Shown: positions 23,712-34,837 of the stretch, in pieces | Position numbering within the stretch: the first letter of the stretch is position 1 | Layout: the number at the start of each line of letters is the position of its first letter | NCBI GenBank assembly: GCA_002914805.1 | Contig: JXTB01000174.1 | Coordinates: 119,326-183,325 of the forward strand | Direction of reading: 5' to 3' | Source of the DNA: Parasponia andersonii | Taxonomy: Eukaryota; Streptophyta; Magnoliopsida; Rosales; Cannabaceae | Length of the DNA: 64,000 nt | Made by a program: the position numbers and the translations under genes | The notes under the pieces: model-generated | Database searches by the model: none | What the model was told of the DNA's origin: nothing | The model's input: only the letters and a program-made list of their open reading frames with translations

Positions 23712-24957
23712 ACCCTGCCCACATAACCAACGATTTTATAGCTTTATATTTGTATATATCATAAATAAGCTTTTTAGTCAACCATCATGTGTGGTTGCCA
23801 ATCTGAAAACATGACTGAAACAGAATATACCTATTTCATTGAGATAAATCTGAAAACAGTTTTTATATGAGGATAATTATTTTTTTACCACTGCCACAAA
23901 ATAAGATTTATTTGCATTTATGTTAAATGAACTACAGATATTTGATCATTTAAAACCGAAAATTGACTATGGGATATGGATTGAGACCGTCCTTTTTGAC
24001 ATGAAATGGCAATATTCCACTTTCTATACCACACAACAAAGTTTTCTGTAACTATCTACCGTATTATTTTATTTCAGATAAGAATGATTGGAAAAAATAT
24101 ATAAATAACATTATTTAGCAAAAGATTTTATATCTTCGATAGATCTTGAAAGTGCCAGTACTAACAGAGATTAATTTAAATATTGCCCAACTAATTTTTG
24201 ATCCACAAGAAGGTTTTAGTGGCCAAAAATCATAGAAAGGATCTATATGCTTAAAATTCGCTGACTCGATAATTATATTTAAAGTAGAGGTGCATGCAAA
24301 AACTGTAATAGCCATAGTAGTACAAAATTGAAGGCCCTTGAAATTGACAAAAAGAACGACAAGAAAGAAGAGTGCAGAGAATTAATCTTCTTTCTCATTG
24401 GCTATCTGAATCCCTCTCTAAGCATGAAAGCAAGCCATGCCCCATCAAGTACACATGTGTATCTCTATAGAAACGCCAAAATCCTAACTGGGCAAGTTCT
24501 CTTTTGATCAACCAAGTATATGGTGCACCCATAAACATAAGCACATTTGTATATATATCAATACAGACACACAGACACCGATTATTTAATCATTATCATA
24601 TTTGTTTTGTCATCAATCCTAACACATTAATACATAAGAAAATGTTCCTGTTCCTCATTCTGTATCCAAAAATTAAAGCAAGAAAGGTTCTCAAACTTAG
24701 TCAATTATGTTTTGAACGCGTCCCAAATGGCTCTGTCAAACAATATAGTCATGAATGCAAGCTTGAAAAGTCTATATTTTTCAGTCAGACATTTTAACAA
24801 ACATGGAGTATGCCATCTAGAAATAGTTCAATTGTACAAGATACATATGTTCAAGTNTTTTCTTTCTCATTATTCCCCCATTTTCTCGCACCCATGCTTT
24901 GAAATTTAATTTTTTTATTTAAAAAAAAAAAACAAACTTGCTGGTTTACAGAATTAC

Positions 24958-25110
24958 CTGTAGCAGAGCTGAACTTGGTTGAACCGAAAGAGTCCGCTAG
25001 CAACTGCGACCGGCCGAAATATTGTGTCGACGGTTGCGGATGTTGCCGGATATGACCAGGCCAGCGTGAGGGAGAGACTGAACACTGTACAGGTGAGCTG
25101 AACCAGGGTT
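24958..25110 (-). other. Probable 5' UTR exon and promoter-proximal region of the TFC6 gene
   Basis: On the minus strand this GC-richer block ends CTGCTACAG|GTAATT, a good splice donor, and the first coding exon has a good acceptor just before its ATG. Short frames in this block have no domain. The upstream limit of the exon is a guess; the transcription start cannot be fixed from sequence alone. Confidence 0.5.
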
Positions 25111-25119
25111 GAAGCAAGG

Positions 25120-28100
25120 AGAGCTAACAACCAATGGCCCAATATGGAATTTTAACTGGTAGGACCCATGTGGGCCGTTTATATGGGAGCAGTAATTTGT
25201 ACGACTTTTACAGAAGTATTTTGAAAAATGACTTTTTTACTAGTTGTGTGACGGGAAGTTTTGTGAGAGATCGCATAATTTATCAGTAATTAATCCTAAA
25301 AAGTCATAATTCATGGTCACAAATTGTGTGATCCTGTCATAAATAGCAAAATGCTCATTAAAAAATTAAAGTTATCGCATAATTTATCAGTAATTAGTCC
25401 TAAAAAAATTATTTGGTGTGTGACACAGCTAAAAAAGCAAAACACTCATAAAGAAATTACTTTAGTCCAAATTACTACCACTCAGGTTTAATTCTCCTTA
25501 TTTGAACTAACTAACATTTTGTTTAACAACCATTTATTTCTGTAATTTATACCTTTTTTTTTTTTGTTGGCTATGTAACTCAAACAATTACAAAGAAGAA
25601 GTTCATTTAGTGTTGAAAATTGTAGAAAAGATAGCATAAAAAAATATTGTTAACTTTAATTCATAAATCATAAAAAGTAGTATTTGACTACTTAGCCCGT
25701 CTTTCCTACTGAAAAATGTTAGAGGGAGTACCACTTTTTTCACTCTATTAGTATTCTTACCACCTCATTTTTTTCCCCTTGTAACATAATGTCTTTTTTG
25801 TCTTCTCTAAAATTCAACTTATTGTCAGACTTGTCTTTTCAGTAGGGTGGTTTGAACAATTCAACTGCCAAAACTGATTTGTCTAAGCCGATAAAAAAAT
25901 TAATATTTGCCCTTACAGGCAATCTAAAGTGGTCTTTTTTTGCTACATTAGAGTACTATAATGGGACAAATTTTTTTCCGAAAATATTCTTATAAAAACA
26001 ATTGACAAAGAAATATTCTAAAGGCATTATCCGTTTGCTCAAAAAAAAAAAAAAGGCATTATCCCAAGTTCTATATTCTTCAAACATTAAAAAAGGCAAA
26101 TTATTTATAAAGGAGACTTCTAAAATACGGTATACCAATTTGGGAGTTTTGATTGGCTTAGAGGCTCATGGCCAACATAACAAATGTGGTTGGATGTGCA
26201 GAGAATTTAATAGTTGTCATAAGTGAGGACGATGTGTCTTTTTGAGTGAAACTCGATAATCGTAAGTGAGGACGACGTGTCTTCTTAAAAATTTGGGTGG
26301 CCACATAAACTGTGTAAATGAAGATGTTTAGTTAAGCCGCTTCGCTGTCTTCATTTTAATTCCAATTGATTTCTAAGTTTATTTTTTGGCAAATAAAATT
26401 GATTTCTAATTTAATCTTGAAAAACTACACCCCTCTCCCATTTGAGAAGTTCACACAATTTCTTAAATTACCACACCCACAACCTCATATGAATATTTTT
26501 CTTTTCCTTTGATTTGTTCACAGCCATTTGCTTGTTTTGTTTGCCTCTAGACCTTCAATTGAATTAATCATATTTGAGAAAGTAATAAAATAAAATGAGG
26601 ATTGTGTTCTTGACAAACTTCTAGATGAAAAGGTATCGTCTAACCGATAAGAAATTCATAAGTTAGATTATTTTTTTAGTTAGTTTATTCTTCTTCTTCT
26701 TAATTATTTCATTAGAATCTTCTGCTATTTCCCATTACCTATGGCTAATAAAGGAAACGCATCTACATTTTATCTTAACACTTGTTTTTGTCTGGATAAT
26801 CAACCGTGTGATCCTCTCTTTCGCGGTGCTACTAAAGAAAAAGCAAACCAAGAAATCAAGACTATTCTTTTCCGATTGGATGACTATTGTTCTGAAGTGT
26901 ATTGATACACTCATTTTAATATGCCGTACCCTAGAAACACCCATTTATAAAAGTAGAATCATGAACTATTTCATACCTACACTATATTAGGGACAAGAAA
27001 AGTTAGGAAAAACAATAAAATAAAATGCAATATCATTGTTCACACGTTGTGAAAAAAAATTTGTAAAATAAGAAGAGCTGTTTTTAAATGTGGTGCTTAT
27101 ACAATGTATTGTTAGGTTTTTTAATTTTTTTTATTTCTGTCTTTTTCTCCATTCTGATACGCCACAAATCCAATGCACAACAATGTCATCGCCACCAGCT
27201 AAGCCCGGCCAACCCAAGCCAACCCAACCCCGCATTTATGATAGTTCTTGCTTTGGTGATATCAGTGATAGGAATGTGAAAGGTGTATCCATCTATACCT
27301 AACCCTAAACCTTATCCAAAAGCCAATCGTTGCAAAATGAAAGCTTGGCCAATTTTTCAAACCCAATTCATTGCATTTGCTGCCAACNACTCGGAAAAGA
27401 CAAAACAAGAGCCCGCTACAAAATACTCCCTATTTCACTTAGTTTGACATTTTTTTTTATAAGTGGGTATTAATTAATGACTAATTATTGTAAATTTAAA
27501 AAAAAATTAACACATATTTTATTAAAATATGAATTTTTGACTTTCTTAAACTTATACATACTTTCTTCAAAAATGAGATCAGTTGAATTAGTCCTAATTG
27601 ATTGCTTAATTTGACATTATTAATCCTTTGGTGAAACTCCCAAACTCCCAAAGTACCAATGTGCTTTTTCTCGTGGCAATTCTTATTTCCTAAGACAAAA
27701 CAAACTAAATGCTACGTTCCTGATTTTTTGTTGTGTGTTACACCTTTCATAACTAAATTTGATATATTTTGTCGTAAAACTGGCTTATTGTCCACGACTT
27801 TATTTATTTTTTTTATTTTTTGAAGACACTTAACTTACCACAGCCAAATTCAAGACAATCAAGAACCATAGATGCGTTTACAGCCTTTATAGGCTGTTTA
27901 GGGGTAAAATGAGGTCCAATTATACAAGTTTGGGCAAAATGTGCGAAATTTAATGATTCTTAAGCAAAATATAACTTGACAAAATTAAAGAACCAGGCGT
28001 TAATTTGTCCTGTTTACCATCGCCAAATGTAATCAAGCACACTATTTTCAATTTTTGCCTTGGCAACATCAAATTCTATACATAAAACAATTTGCTTGAC

Positions 28101-28250
28101 CCTTTAATTATTTGCCGTGTAATGATTTAAATCTCACCGTTATATCCAAAAAGCATAAACCCGAAAATATACGTATTTTGTCTTTGGTTTGACCGATTCA
28201 CGGCTCTGTCTTCACCTTGTCGTTTCCCGTTTCTGTCTCGGGCTCTCTAA
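25120..28250. other. Intergenic between TFC6 and the PSI-like gene
   Basis: No supported gene. Direct repeats of TCGCATAATTTATCAGTAAT occur at about 25271 and 25375 (105 bp apart). A short GTGAGGACGA.GTGTCTT duplication lies at about 26223 and 26265. A stretch beginning TACTCCCTATTTCACTTAG near 27422 resembles a decayed Stowaway-type MITE end, without a clear partner. An N at 27387 marks an unresolved base. Confidence 0.4.
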
Positions 28251-28304
28251 GCTATTTGACTCGGCTCATGTCGTTCACTGATTCACAGTCCAGAGCTCAC
28301 CTTC

Positions 28305-28834
28305 TTCTTCTTCTTCTTCCGGAGCTCAATGGTGATTGCTTTAGCTTCTCAGATAGACGATGGGTCTCGGTGATTTTCTAGTCGCATTTTCTAGCGGTCC
28401 AATCGCCGGTAGTCGAAATTGGTACTTTTTTTTCCTTTCAAATCTGCGATTTTTTGACGAAAATTTTTCTGGGTTTTTGGTTTCTTGTTTGGTTGTTGAG
28501 AAACGTGTCCAGAAAAGGGCACAAAGTTTAACGTTAGCTTAATTCTGTAGTCATAATCAAGCTCAGTTTCGAGTTTTGCTGTTGAATTCGTCTGTTTTAG
28601 CTAGATTTGGGGTTAGGTGCTATGATTTCTACTATGGTTTTGGAAATGGTTGGTGATTTAAAGTTAATGGGTTTAGACTAAAGCTAAAAGAATCTCCTTT
28701 TTTTTTTGGGTGCCATGGTTGAGAGTTTAGCATGTCTAATTTATGCTGTGCTTTTTATATTGATACAGGAATTAAGGAGTCCATTGAAACTTTTGTTAGA
28801 AAATTTAGTCTATTGACTTTCGAAAGGAAGAAAA
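28305..28834 (+). promoter_or_regulatory. 5' leader of the PSI-like gene with a TTC-rich tract and probable leader intron
   Basis: A (CTT)n-like pyrimidine tract lies at 28302-28320, typical of plant core promoters and 5' UTRs. The acceptor TTGATACAG|GAATTAAGG at 28768-28769 and T-rich sequence before it suggest a 5' UTR intron. Candidate donors are at 28409 or 28422. Upstream ATGs at 28329 and 28360 could form uORFs if retained. All inferred from sequence signals. Confidence 0.5.
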
Positions 28835-30493
28835 ATGGTGAGTTTGCGGTTTCCATGGAAGAGTTATGGGGAGAATCCTGAGCCGGTGATTGGGATTTTG
28901 GGGTTTGAAGTTGCAGGGTTGATGTCAAAAGTGGTGAATTTATGGCATTGTTTGAGTGATAAAGAGGTTCAAAGGTTGAGAGAACTAATTGAAGACTCAG
29001 TTGGGGTTAGAAGGCTTGTATCCGAGGATGACGAATACCTAATGGAACTAGCACTGGAGGAGATAATTGAGAATTTCGGGTGTCTTTCGAAGTCTGTGGT
29101 TAGGCTTAGCAGGAGGTGCAAAGACCCTTTGTATCACCGCCTTGAACAGTTCTTTAAAGACCCTGCTCAAAACTATTTTCAGTGGTTTGGTTTGGCATAT
29201 AGATGGAAGAAAATGGAGAAGAAAGTGAAGAAAATGGAGAGATTTGTTGCGGTTACAATGCAATTATCCCAAGAGCAAGAGGTTTTGGCAGAGCTTGAAC
29301 AAACTCTGAGGAGAATGCAGAAAAATTCTCAATTAGATCGGGTGAAATTGCTTGAATTTCAGCAGAAGGTAATGTGGCAGCATCAAGAGGTGAAAAATCT
29401 ACGAGGGTTGTCTCCATCTGCGCGAACTTATGATTACATTGTTCGGCTTCTGGCAAGATCGCTTTTTACAATATTAGAGAAACTGAAACTTGTTTTTGGA
29501 GTTAATCAAATGGCTTCTGAAGAGGGGAAAAACAATCGTGAACCTAGAAGTTCTGATTGTCTTCTTCACTCCCAATCTTTTTCAGCTTATCTGCAGTCTA
29601 CTGTTCATCCCACTGAGACTAATCTTTGTGGCTTTTCTTCAGGACCTCCTGTGAGGTCCATTTCAAAGCAAGGGACAAATGATGTCAAGAACAGATTGAC
29701 TGATTTGTTGCAAGATGATCCTCATCAGTCATCTACACAACGCGTAAAGCTTCAAAATTCAAAATCCAGGCGGCACCGTGGATCTTTTAGTGGCTGCATG
29801 ATTGGAGGAAGTTATTCTCCTATTGTCGAAATTTGCAAGCCTACAGTTGGTGGTTCCATGAGGCTGAGCCCTACTTACATGAAAAATGTTGACAATATGA
29901 AAATCTCAAGTAAGGCACCTCTCGCTTCAAGTAACAGTGTATTTTTGAAACTAGCCATGTTCAATTCCAAGAGTAAATTGTTAAATGTCCGTGCTTCAAC
30001 TCTTGGGGAGGCAGCTTTGGCCCTTCACTATGCAAATGTTATCATTTTGACTGAGAAACTAGCTTCATCACCTCACCTGATTAGTCCGGACGCAAGAGAT
30101 CACCTGTTCAATATGTTACCCACAACAATAAGAGCTGCTTTGAGGGCTAAGCTTAAGTTGTTTGCCAAAACTATGGATTCATCTGTCTACAATCCTGCCC
30201 TTGCAGCAGAATGGAATCTGGCACTGTTTCGGATATTGGAATGGCTAGCTCCACTTGCTCAAAACATGATAAGGTGGCATTCTGAGCGAAATATTGAGAA
30301 GCAGCATGAGGTTGCGAAAACAAATGTGCTTCTTGTGCAGACCCTGTACCATGCGAATCAACCAAAAACAGAAGCTGCAATCACGGAGCTTCTGATTGGT
30401 CTGAATTATATCTCTAGGATTGGTGGAGTTAACGAGGGGTCTGCTGGTAACCAAACGTGTAGGGAGATATTATCAAGGAACAGGCTTTATTAG
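28835..30493 (+). CDS. DUF3475/DUF668 protein, PSK SIMULATOR-like, 552 aa
   Basis: Single-exon gene, complete from MVSLRFPWKS to TAG at 30491. Residues about 18-75 form the DUF3475 domain (ILGFEVAGLMSKVVNLWHCL, then SVGVRRLVSEDDEYL). Residues about 120-190 are predicted coiled coil (KKMEKKVKKMERF, EVLAELEQTLRRMQ). Residues about 386-475 form DUF668 (STLGEAALALHYANVI at 388-403). In Arabidopsis, PSI proteins of this family promote growth downstream of the peptide hormone phytosulfokine. Closest in layout are the shorter members that start MVS. It has no MGxxxS N-myristoylation signal, unlike PSI1, so membrane attachment by that route is not expected. A Ser-rich linker lies between the domains. 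The exact biochemical role of the family is unknown. Confidence 0.93.
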   Translation: MVSLRFPWKSYGENPEPVIGILGFEVAGLMSKVVNLWHCLSDKEVQRLRELIEDSVGVRRLVSEDDEYLMELALEEIIENFGCLSKSVVRLSRRCKDPLYHRLEQFFKDPAQNYFQWFGLAYRWKKMEKKVKKMERFVAVTMQLSQEQEVLAELEQTLRRMQKNSQLDRVKLLEFQQKVMWQHQEVKNLRGLSPSARTYDYIVRLLARSLFTILEKLKLVFGVNQMASEEGKNNREPRSSDCLLHSQSFSAYLQSTVHPTETNLCGFSSGPPVRSISKQGTNDVKNRLTDLLQDDPHQSSTQRVKLQNSKSRRHRGSFSGCMIGGSYSPIVEICKPTVGGSMRLSPTYMKNVDNMKISSKAPLASSNSVFLKLAMFNSKSKLLNVRASTLGEAALALHYANVIILTEKLASSPHLISPDARDHLFNMLPTTIRAALRAKLKLFAKTMDSSVYNPALAAEWNLALFRILEWLAPLAQNMIRWHSERNIEKQHEVAKTNVLLVQTLYHANQPKTEAAITELLIGLNYISRIGGVNEGSAGNQTCREILSRNRLY

Positions 30494-31250
30494 GCTTGAA
30501 TTTCAGAAATGAGAAGGGTAATTCTCCTGTACTTGAAAGCTATTTTAAAAATCTAATTGACGTCACTTTTTTAAATACATGTTGTACTGGAGGAAAATGG
30601 GTACAATGGGTTAGGCTACTCGTAATTCATTTTGTCTTGTCAGACGAAGTCTTTATGGTATAAAATAGGGATATTTAACTCCCACTTCTTTGTTATCATA
30701 TTAAAACTTACAACATGTAGAATACTACGAATTTGACTCAGCACATTTTCACTTTGATCAATAATGTAACAATTTAGTGTCAAGTCCTTTGTATCTGTTT
30801 CTATGAATCCCGCTTTTGCCTCAGATTTTACTTTATCCTTACACAAGGAAAACTGATATCTCGTGTATTGCAGGCTTCGAACAAGATATATTACATCAGA
30901 AGGGTTCTTAAAGGAAGTGCATGTATTTGACTGAGTTAAGTCTATGCTATGCACTTTCTGGGTACTGGAAGTAGTGGCAAGAACATCTATGATACCATCC
31001 TTTACCTTTTCTTCTTATCCATGGTTTCTCAATCAAGCATGTTTGCCGTCAATTTTCCAGACCATTTGGTGAAGCAATAATTCCAAAACAAGGTGAAGCA
31101 GTGGATAAGCCAGTGGCATGCCTGGGCGCGCATTCTTCGCTGGTTGGCTTCACTAGTATCTGAACAGGATTAGCTTATAATGCTGCCCCTTGTAATCAGC
31201 TTTTGAGTGTAGAACCTTACAGGCATGAAGGACAAAGGCCCATCTTTAAC
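30494..31250. other. 3' flank of the PSI-like gene and intergenic sequence
   Basis: AT-rich, then more mixed from about 31080. The first few hundred bases probably hold the 3' UTR. No other gene seen. Confidence 0.4.
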
Positions 31251-31252
31251 AT

Positions 31253-31819
31253 CTAGGTCTCTCTTCCACTTGGCCAAGCATTCACAAACACCGAATTTTT
31301 TTGGTGTAAAGTACTCCAAGAATTGGTGTCTGGTGTAGGTCGTGGAACCGGGGCATGTTGTGAAAGTGTTTCCTCAGTAACACCGTGCAAGTAAGGAAGA
31401 TTGTCAATGTCACTCTCTCCCTTTCTGTTTGAACCAACCACCAGACGAAGCTCGGCCTTTCCCTTGATCTTCAATTGGGAGTGGCGTAATAGCTCGGCCA
31501 GTGACTGGCCATGCAACTGCGCTAATCCTTGTTTCTGAACTGGCCACGAGTATATCCTGCATGCACAATATTATTTGTAGTTTGTACTAGCACTGATTAG
31601 GGAAGAGTATAAGATTGCATAGCTGAAATTTTCCTAGCGTGCTGGAAATGATGCTCCGGTGGTTAGAAAATCCTTGGATAAACCATTGCACAAGTTTTTT
31701 TCGCTTAATTCTTTATGGTTGGCTGGTCTTGCTCTCGAATTTGGACGTTTATACACTAGTTTTGAGATTTTGATGGTCAACTTAGCAACCGATCCAATTG
31801 TGATGGTTCCGATCTGCAT
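31253..31819 (-). other. Possible gene remnant of unknown family
   Basis: Two minus-strand open stretches stand out because their composition is closer to coding than the surroundings. One, at 31634-31819, encodes MQIGTITIGSVAKLTIKISK and more; it ends at a stop. The other, at 31253-31560, has two usable frames after a potential acceptor (ATGCAG at about 31561). One of these frames contains HGQSLAELLRHSQLKIKGKA and ends in WPSGRET. I could not match either to a family, and no clean donor joins them. It may be a decayed gene or chance. Confidence 0.2.
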
Positions 31820-32127
31820 TAGCTTTGAATTTAAATAACAAAAATATTATCAACCACCACCTTGCTATAACAGCAAAAATACTAGTAATACAAAAACACG
31901 TTAAAATAACGTAGTATATATATCAAACGACAACAAAACGGTCAACAACGAAAAGAAGTTTATAGAAACGACAATTAAAATAAGTAAATAGTTTAAGATG
32001 AATAGCCCACAAAAGAGACCAAGAAAATGACACCCACACCAAAGACGAAAAAGGAAGACCAAAGTGACACAAGAAACGACGCACGATAAACAACCTAATA
32101 AACGATAATTAAATCATAATAGAAAGA

Positions 32128-32308
32128 GTAATCTATGGGTACCACTAGTGCCAAACACTAGATGAAGTGTGATTATGTTATTGGATGATTATAATTATTT
32201 ATCTGAATTTCACATGGGTCTTACATAAAATGTAATTATAATTAGTTAATAATAAATTGATACTTCATGTGGTATTGAGCACCATATATGTGGTACCCTT
32301 TAGCATTA
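32128..32308. repeat. MITE family B, copy 1
   Basis: Left arm ATGGGTACCACTAGTGCCAA...CTAGATGAAGTG; right arm in reverse complement AAGGGTACCACATATATGGT...CCACATGAAGT. The centre contains TTATTGGATGATTATAATTA, also in copy 2. About 180 bp. Confidence 0.65.
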
Positions 32309-32346
32309 ACAAAAAGGACAATAAGCAAAAGATGTTAAAAGTATGA

Positions 32347-32530
32347 ATAATATTATGGGACACATATGACATCCAATATCAGATAATGTGACAATCTATT
32401 ATTGGATGATTATAATTACATTTCAGATATGACATGTCATATTATAATAATATATCACATCATATAGTGTTGGACACCATTAGTGCTCATGGCATTTGAT
32501 GTTGGACGCCATTAGTGCTCATGCCATTGC
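32347..32530. repeat. MITE family B, copy 2
   Basis: The centre shares TTATTGGATGATTATAATTA with copy 1. The right end carries a partial duplication: GTTGGACACCATTAGTGCTC and GTTGGACGCCATTAGTGCTC lie about 37 bp apart. The right terminus in reverse complement reads GCAATGGCATGAGCACTAAT, close to the end of copy 3 at 38620. About 185 bp. Confidence 0.55.
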
Positions 32531-33172
32531 TTTAAAAGTATAAAATCATTACTATAACATAAATAATAAGAACAAAATGATAACGACTAAATAAGAGAAT
32601 GAAACAAAATAGCGACCGACAGGAAAGTGAAACTGAAAAAAACGTCAATATAAACTGAAAACGACAACAAAATTTTAGAGAAACGACGATAGTATGACAA
32701 CAAATATCAAAAACAAAAAATAAAGGTAGGACAGAAAGATGACAACAAAAACGACAAATGATAAAAGGTCACACACTGAGAAACCAGGATGCAATAGTAA
32801 ACTACATTAAGATGTCACACACTGAGATAAGAGGATGTAACAACATAATAAATGATAAACACATGATGGATTCATAGGGGAAAGAACATGAAAACGACCA
32901 AGAAATGACATAAAACTTTAAAACAACAACAAAAAAGACAAATGGCAATATCTTTGGAGAAACCGACACGACAAATATACTTTAAACGACGATAAAATAT
33001 AAAACAACGAAATGATTATAAACCACCAGAAAAGTAAAAAAGAGATAATAATATGCAGAAAACGACAAGAGAAATGGCAGCCAGTCGATGAGAAAAATTG
33101 ATTCGACAAAAAATTGATATATATATATATATATAATACAATGTAAACAAAAACAAAATAGACAACATAAGT

Positions 33173-33600
33173 TGACGATTGCTACGGCCGAGACTCTCTC
33201 TTCCGTTACCACCAAGTTAGGCATCAAAGGAAGCAATGCATGGCATGCCTTGGCTTCGGTATAAACTAACTAATCATCATCGTGGTGATAATGATCAGAC
33301 GGAGTGTGAGAGACAATGAGTGAGTGTTTCGAGTTTGGGAAGTACGGAGTCGAAGAAGAATGAAACCATGTAGTACTAGTGCTAGTAGTACTAATACTAC
33401 TAATACTACTACTTAGGTTTGGGATTTGGTAGAAGAAGATGCGCGCGTTGATGAGATGGTGGTGGCCGCAGCCGTAACCAACTTATGTCACTCAGAGAAA
33501 GTTAGAGGAAGATCAGACTTCGGTGAGAGTGCAGGGAAAGTATCATCATCATGATGAGGAACCGCTCTGCGTACCTCGACTATTTCCTCCACCAAATTTG
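33173..33600 (-). pseudogene. BAHD acyltransferase pseudogene, 5' part only (fragment A)
   Basis: The minus strand at 33173-33236 encodes MLPLMPNLVVTEERVSAVAI, matching residues 145-165 of the intact BAHD at 34838-36364 (LLPLVANLAVTDERASVIAI). Further blocks at 33300-33345 and 33420-33600 match the coding region for residues about 50-85 and the N terminus, with a deletion between them and a (TACTAC/TAGTAC)n expansion at 33375-33415. Everything after residue 165, including the catalytic HxxxD and DFGWG, is missing; coding similarity ends where the ACGAC-rich insertion begins. A host-gene duplicate that decayed. Confidence 0.8.
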
Positions 33601-33609
33601 AATTGAGAA

Positions 33610-34837
33610 CCATACATGGCCTTCTTTTATGATAAAATGCACAATCGGGCGCTTTGGAAAATAACAGAAGAAAAATATGTATAATACAAAATAGAATACA
33701 TAACGTGATTTTCGTAGTTGGTCCGTCGACCGTTACCGTGACTAGTTAAGCTACCACGTAGTTTTAATTTACTATTTTCTTTCTTTATCGTACTTTTCTT
33801 TTGGGACACATCTCAACAAAGGGGGGGAAAAAAATTCAATTCAATTACCGATTTCTCTTAATTAATTAGCACATGAATTCTGAAAGATTCGTTTTAGAAA
33901 ACATAATAAGATAATAGGGGAAAAAGGAGAGCTCTTTTAAAATATAAGCCTTTGGTTGAGATCAAAGGAACAATAATATATAAGATATCGAAATGATATA
34001 GCGACCATGGGCCGAAAGGACGTAACTATGCAAGGCACTTTTGTATTTAAATTATTGTCTGCTTAATGTGTTTTGTAGGTTTCACGGACTCTACACTAGG
34101 AGAGATGCATTTGGAAAACAAAAAAAAAACCTAAAGAATTTGACTGTGGTTGGAGAGAAAGTGTTGAGAAGATGAAGATATAGATAGATTCTATGAGAAG
34201 TGCACAGATGATATATTAATAGACCTGTCATCCTAATTAATGGGCTGATTTAGATCCAACGGTTACCAAAAAGGCCCCATACCGTGTGGCCAAAACCACG
34301 ATCATTTTAGTGCAAAATAAGATATGCGTGGTGCAAAATAAAATTATGAGGCTGCTTATTATGAATGAACAAAGAAAAATTACGATATAAGAGAAGTGAA
34401 TATTTAAGAAAGACCACTGGCCAAACACATATTTCCTAAACTTTTGATTCTCACAAGAATATCTGACATAGGACATTTACAATAATCCATTTAGAAAGAT
34501 AGGCATCATAATTTTGTTGATTCTTGAAAAGATTCCGAAAATTTAGAACAAAGAGAAAACTCGTAAATTTCATCCATAAACTCATCATCACCATGCCGGG
34601 CACTACATGTACATTACAATTTTTAAGGATGAAACATTATTAACTAAAATATAGAAATAACAAACCAACCCTAATGAAAAATAAAGGCTGCTAGTACTGT
34701 TTTGACCCAAAGAACCTTAAATGATGGAATTTTGCCGAAAGTCACTAGGGTACTTGTTTATGCTTTTTGAGTTTTTTACAGTATATAATTCATTCAAATA
34801 CGACACCGGGGACGCTGCTTTCAGGAAACAGTCTAAG
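33610..34837. other. Intergenic; 3' flank of the intact BAHD gene
   Basis: No gene seen. The right side should include the 3' UTR of the minus-strand BAHD gene. The short stretch ACATGGCCTTCTTTTATGAT just right of fragment A resembles the promoter of the intact copy. Confidence 0.4.

Larger units (their letters stand above)
31860..33172. mobile_element. ACGAC-motif-rich insertion next to a BAHD pseudogene
   Basis: Sequence full of AAACGAC, ACGACAA and ACGATAA motifs (about 16 in 1.3 kb, e.g. 31925, 31966, 32659, 32680, 32748, 32984, 33058). It stops sharply at about 33172, where similarity to the BAHD gene begins in mid-coding sequence. It also contains two MITEs. A repeated phrase, GTCACACACTGAGA.A..AGGATG, occurs at about 32769 and 32813. 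Dense short subterminal motifs resemble CACTA-type elements, but terminal repeats were not found, so class and left end are uncertain. Confidence 0.4.

Noticed and set aside
24504-24909. Plus-strand frames of 65-97 codons
   Set aside because: AT-driven, run through an N, no domain, and lie opposite the long 5' UTR intron of the TFC6 gene.
28360-28542. 60-codon frame upstream of the PSI-like gene as a separate gene
   Set aside because: It lies in the 5' leader, is partly inside a likely intron and lacks domains; at most a uORF.
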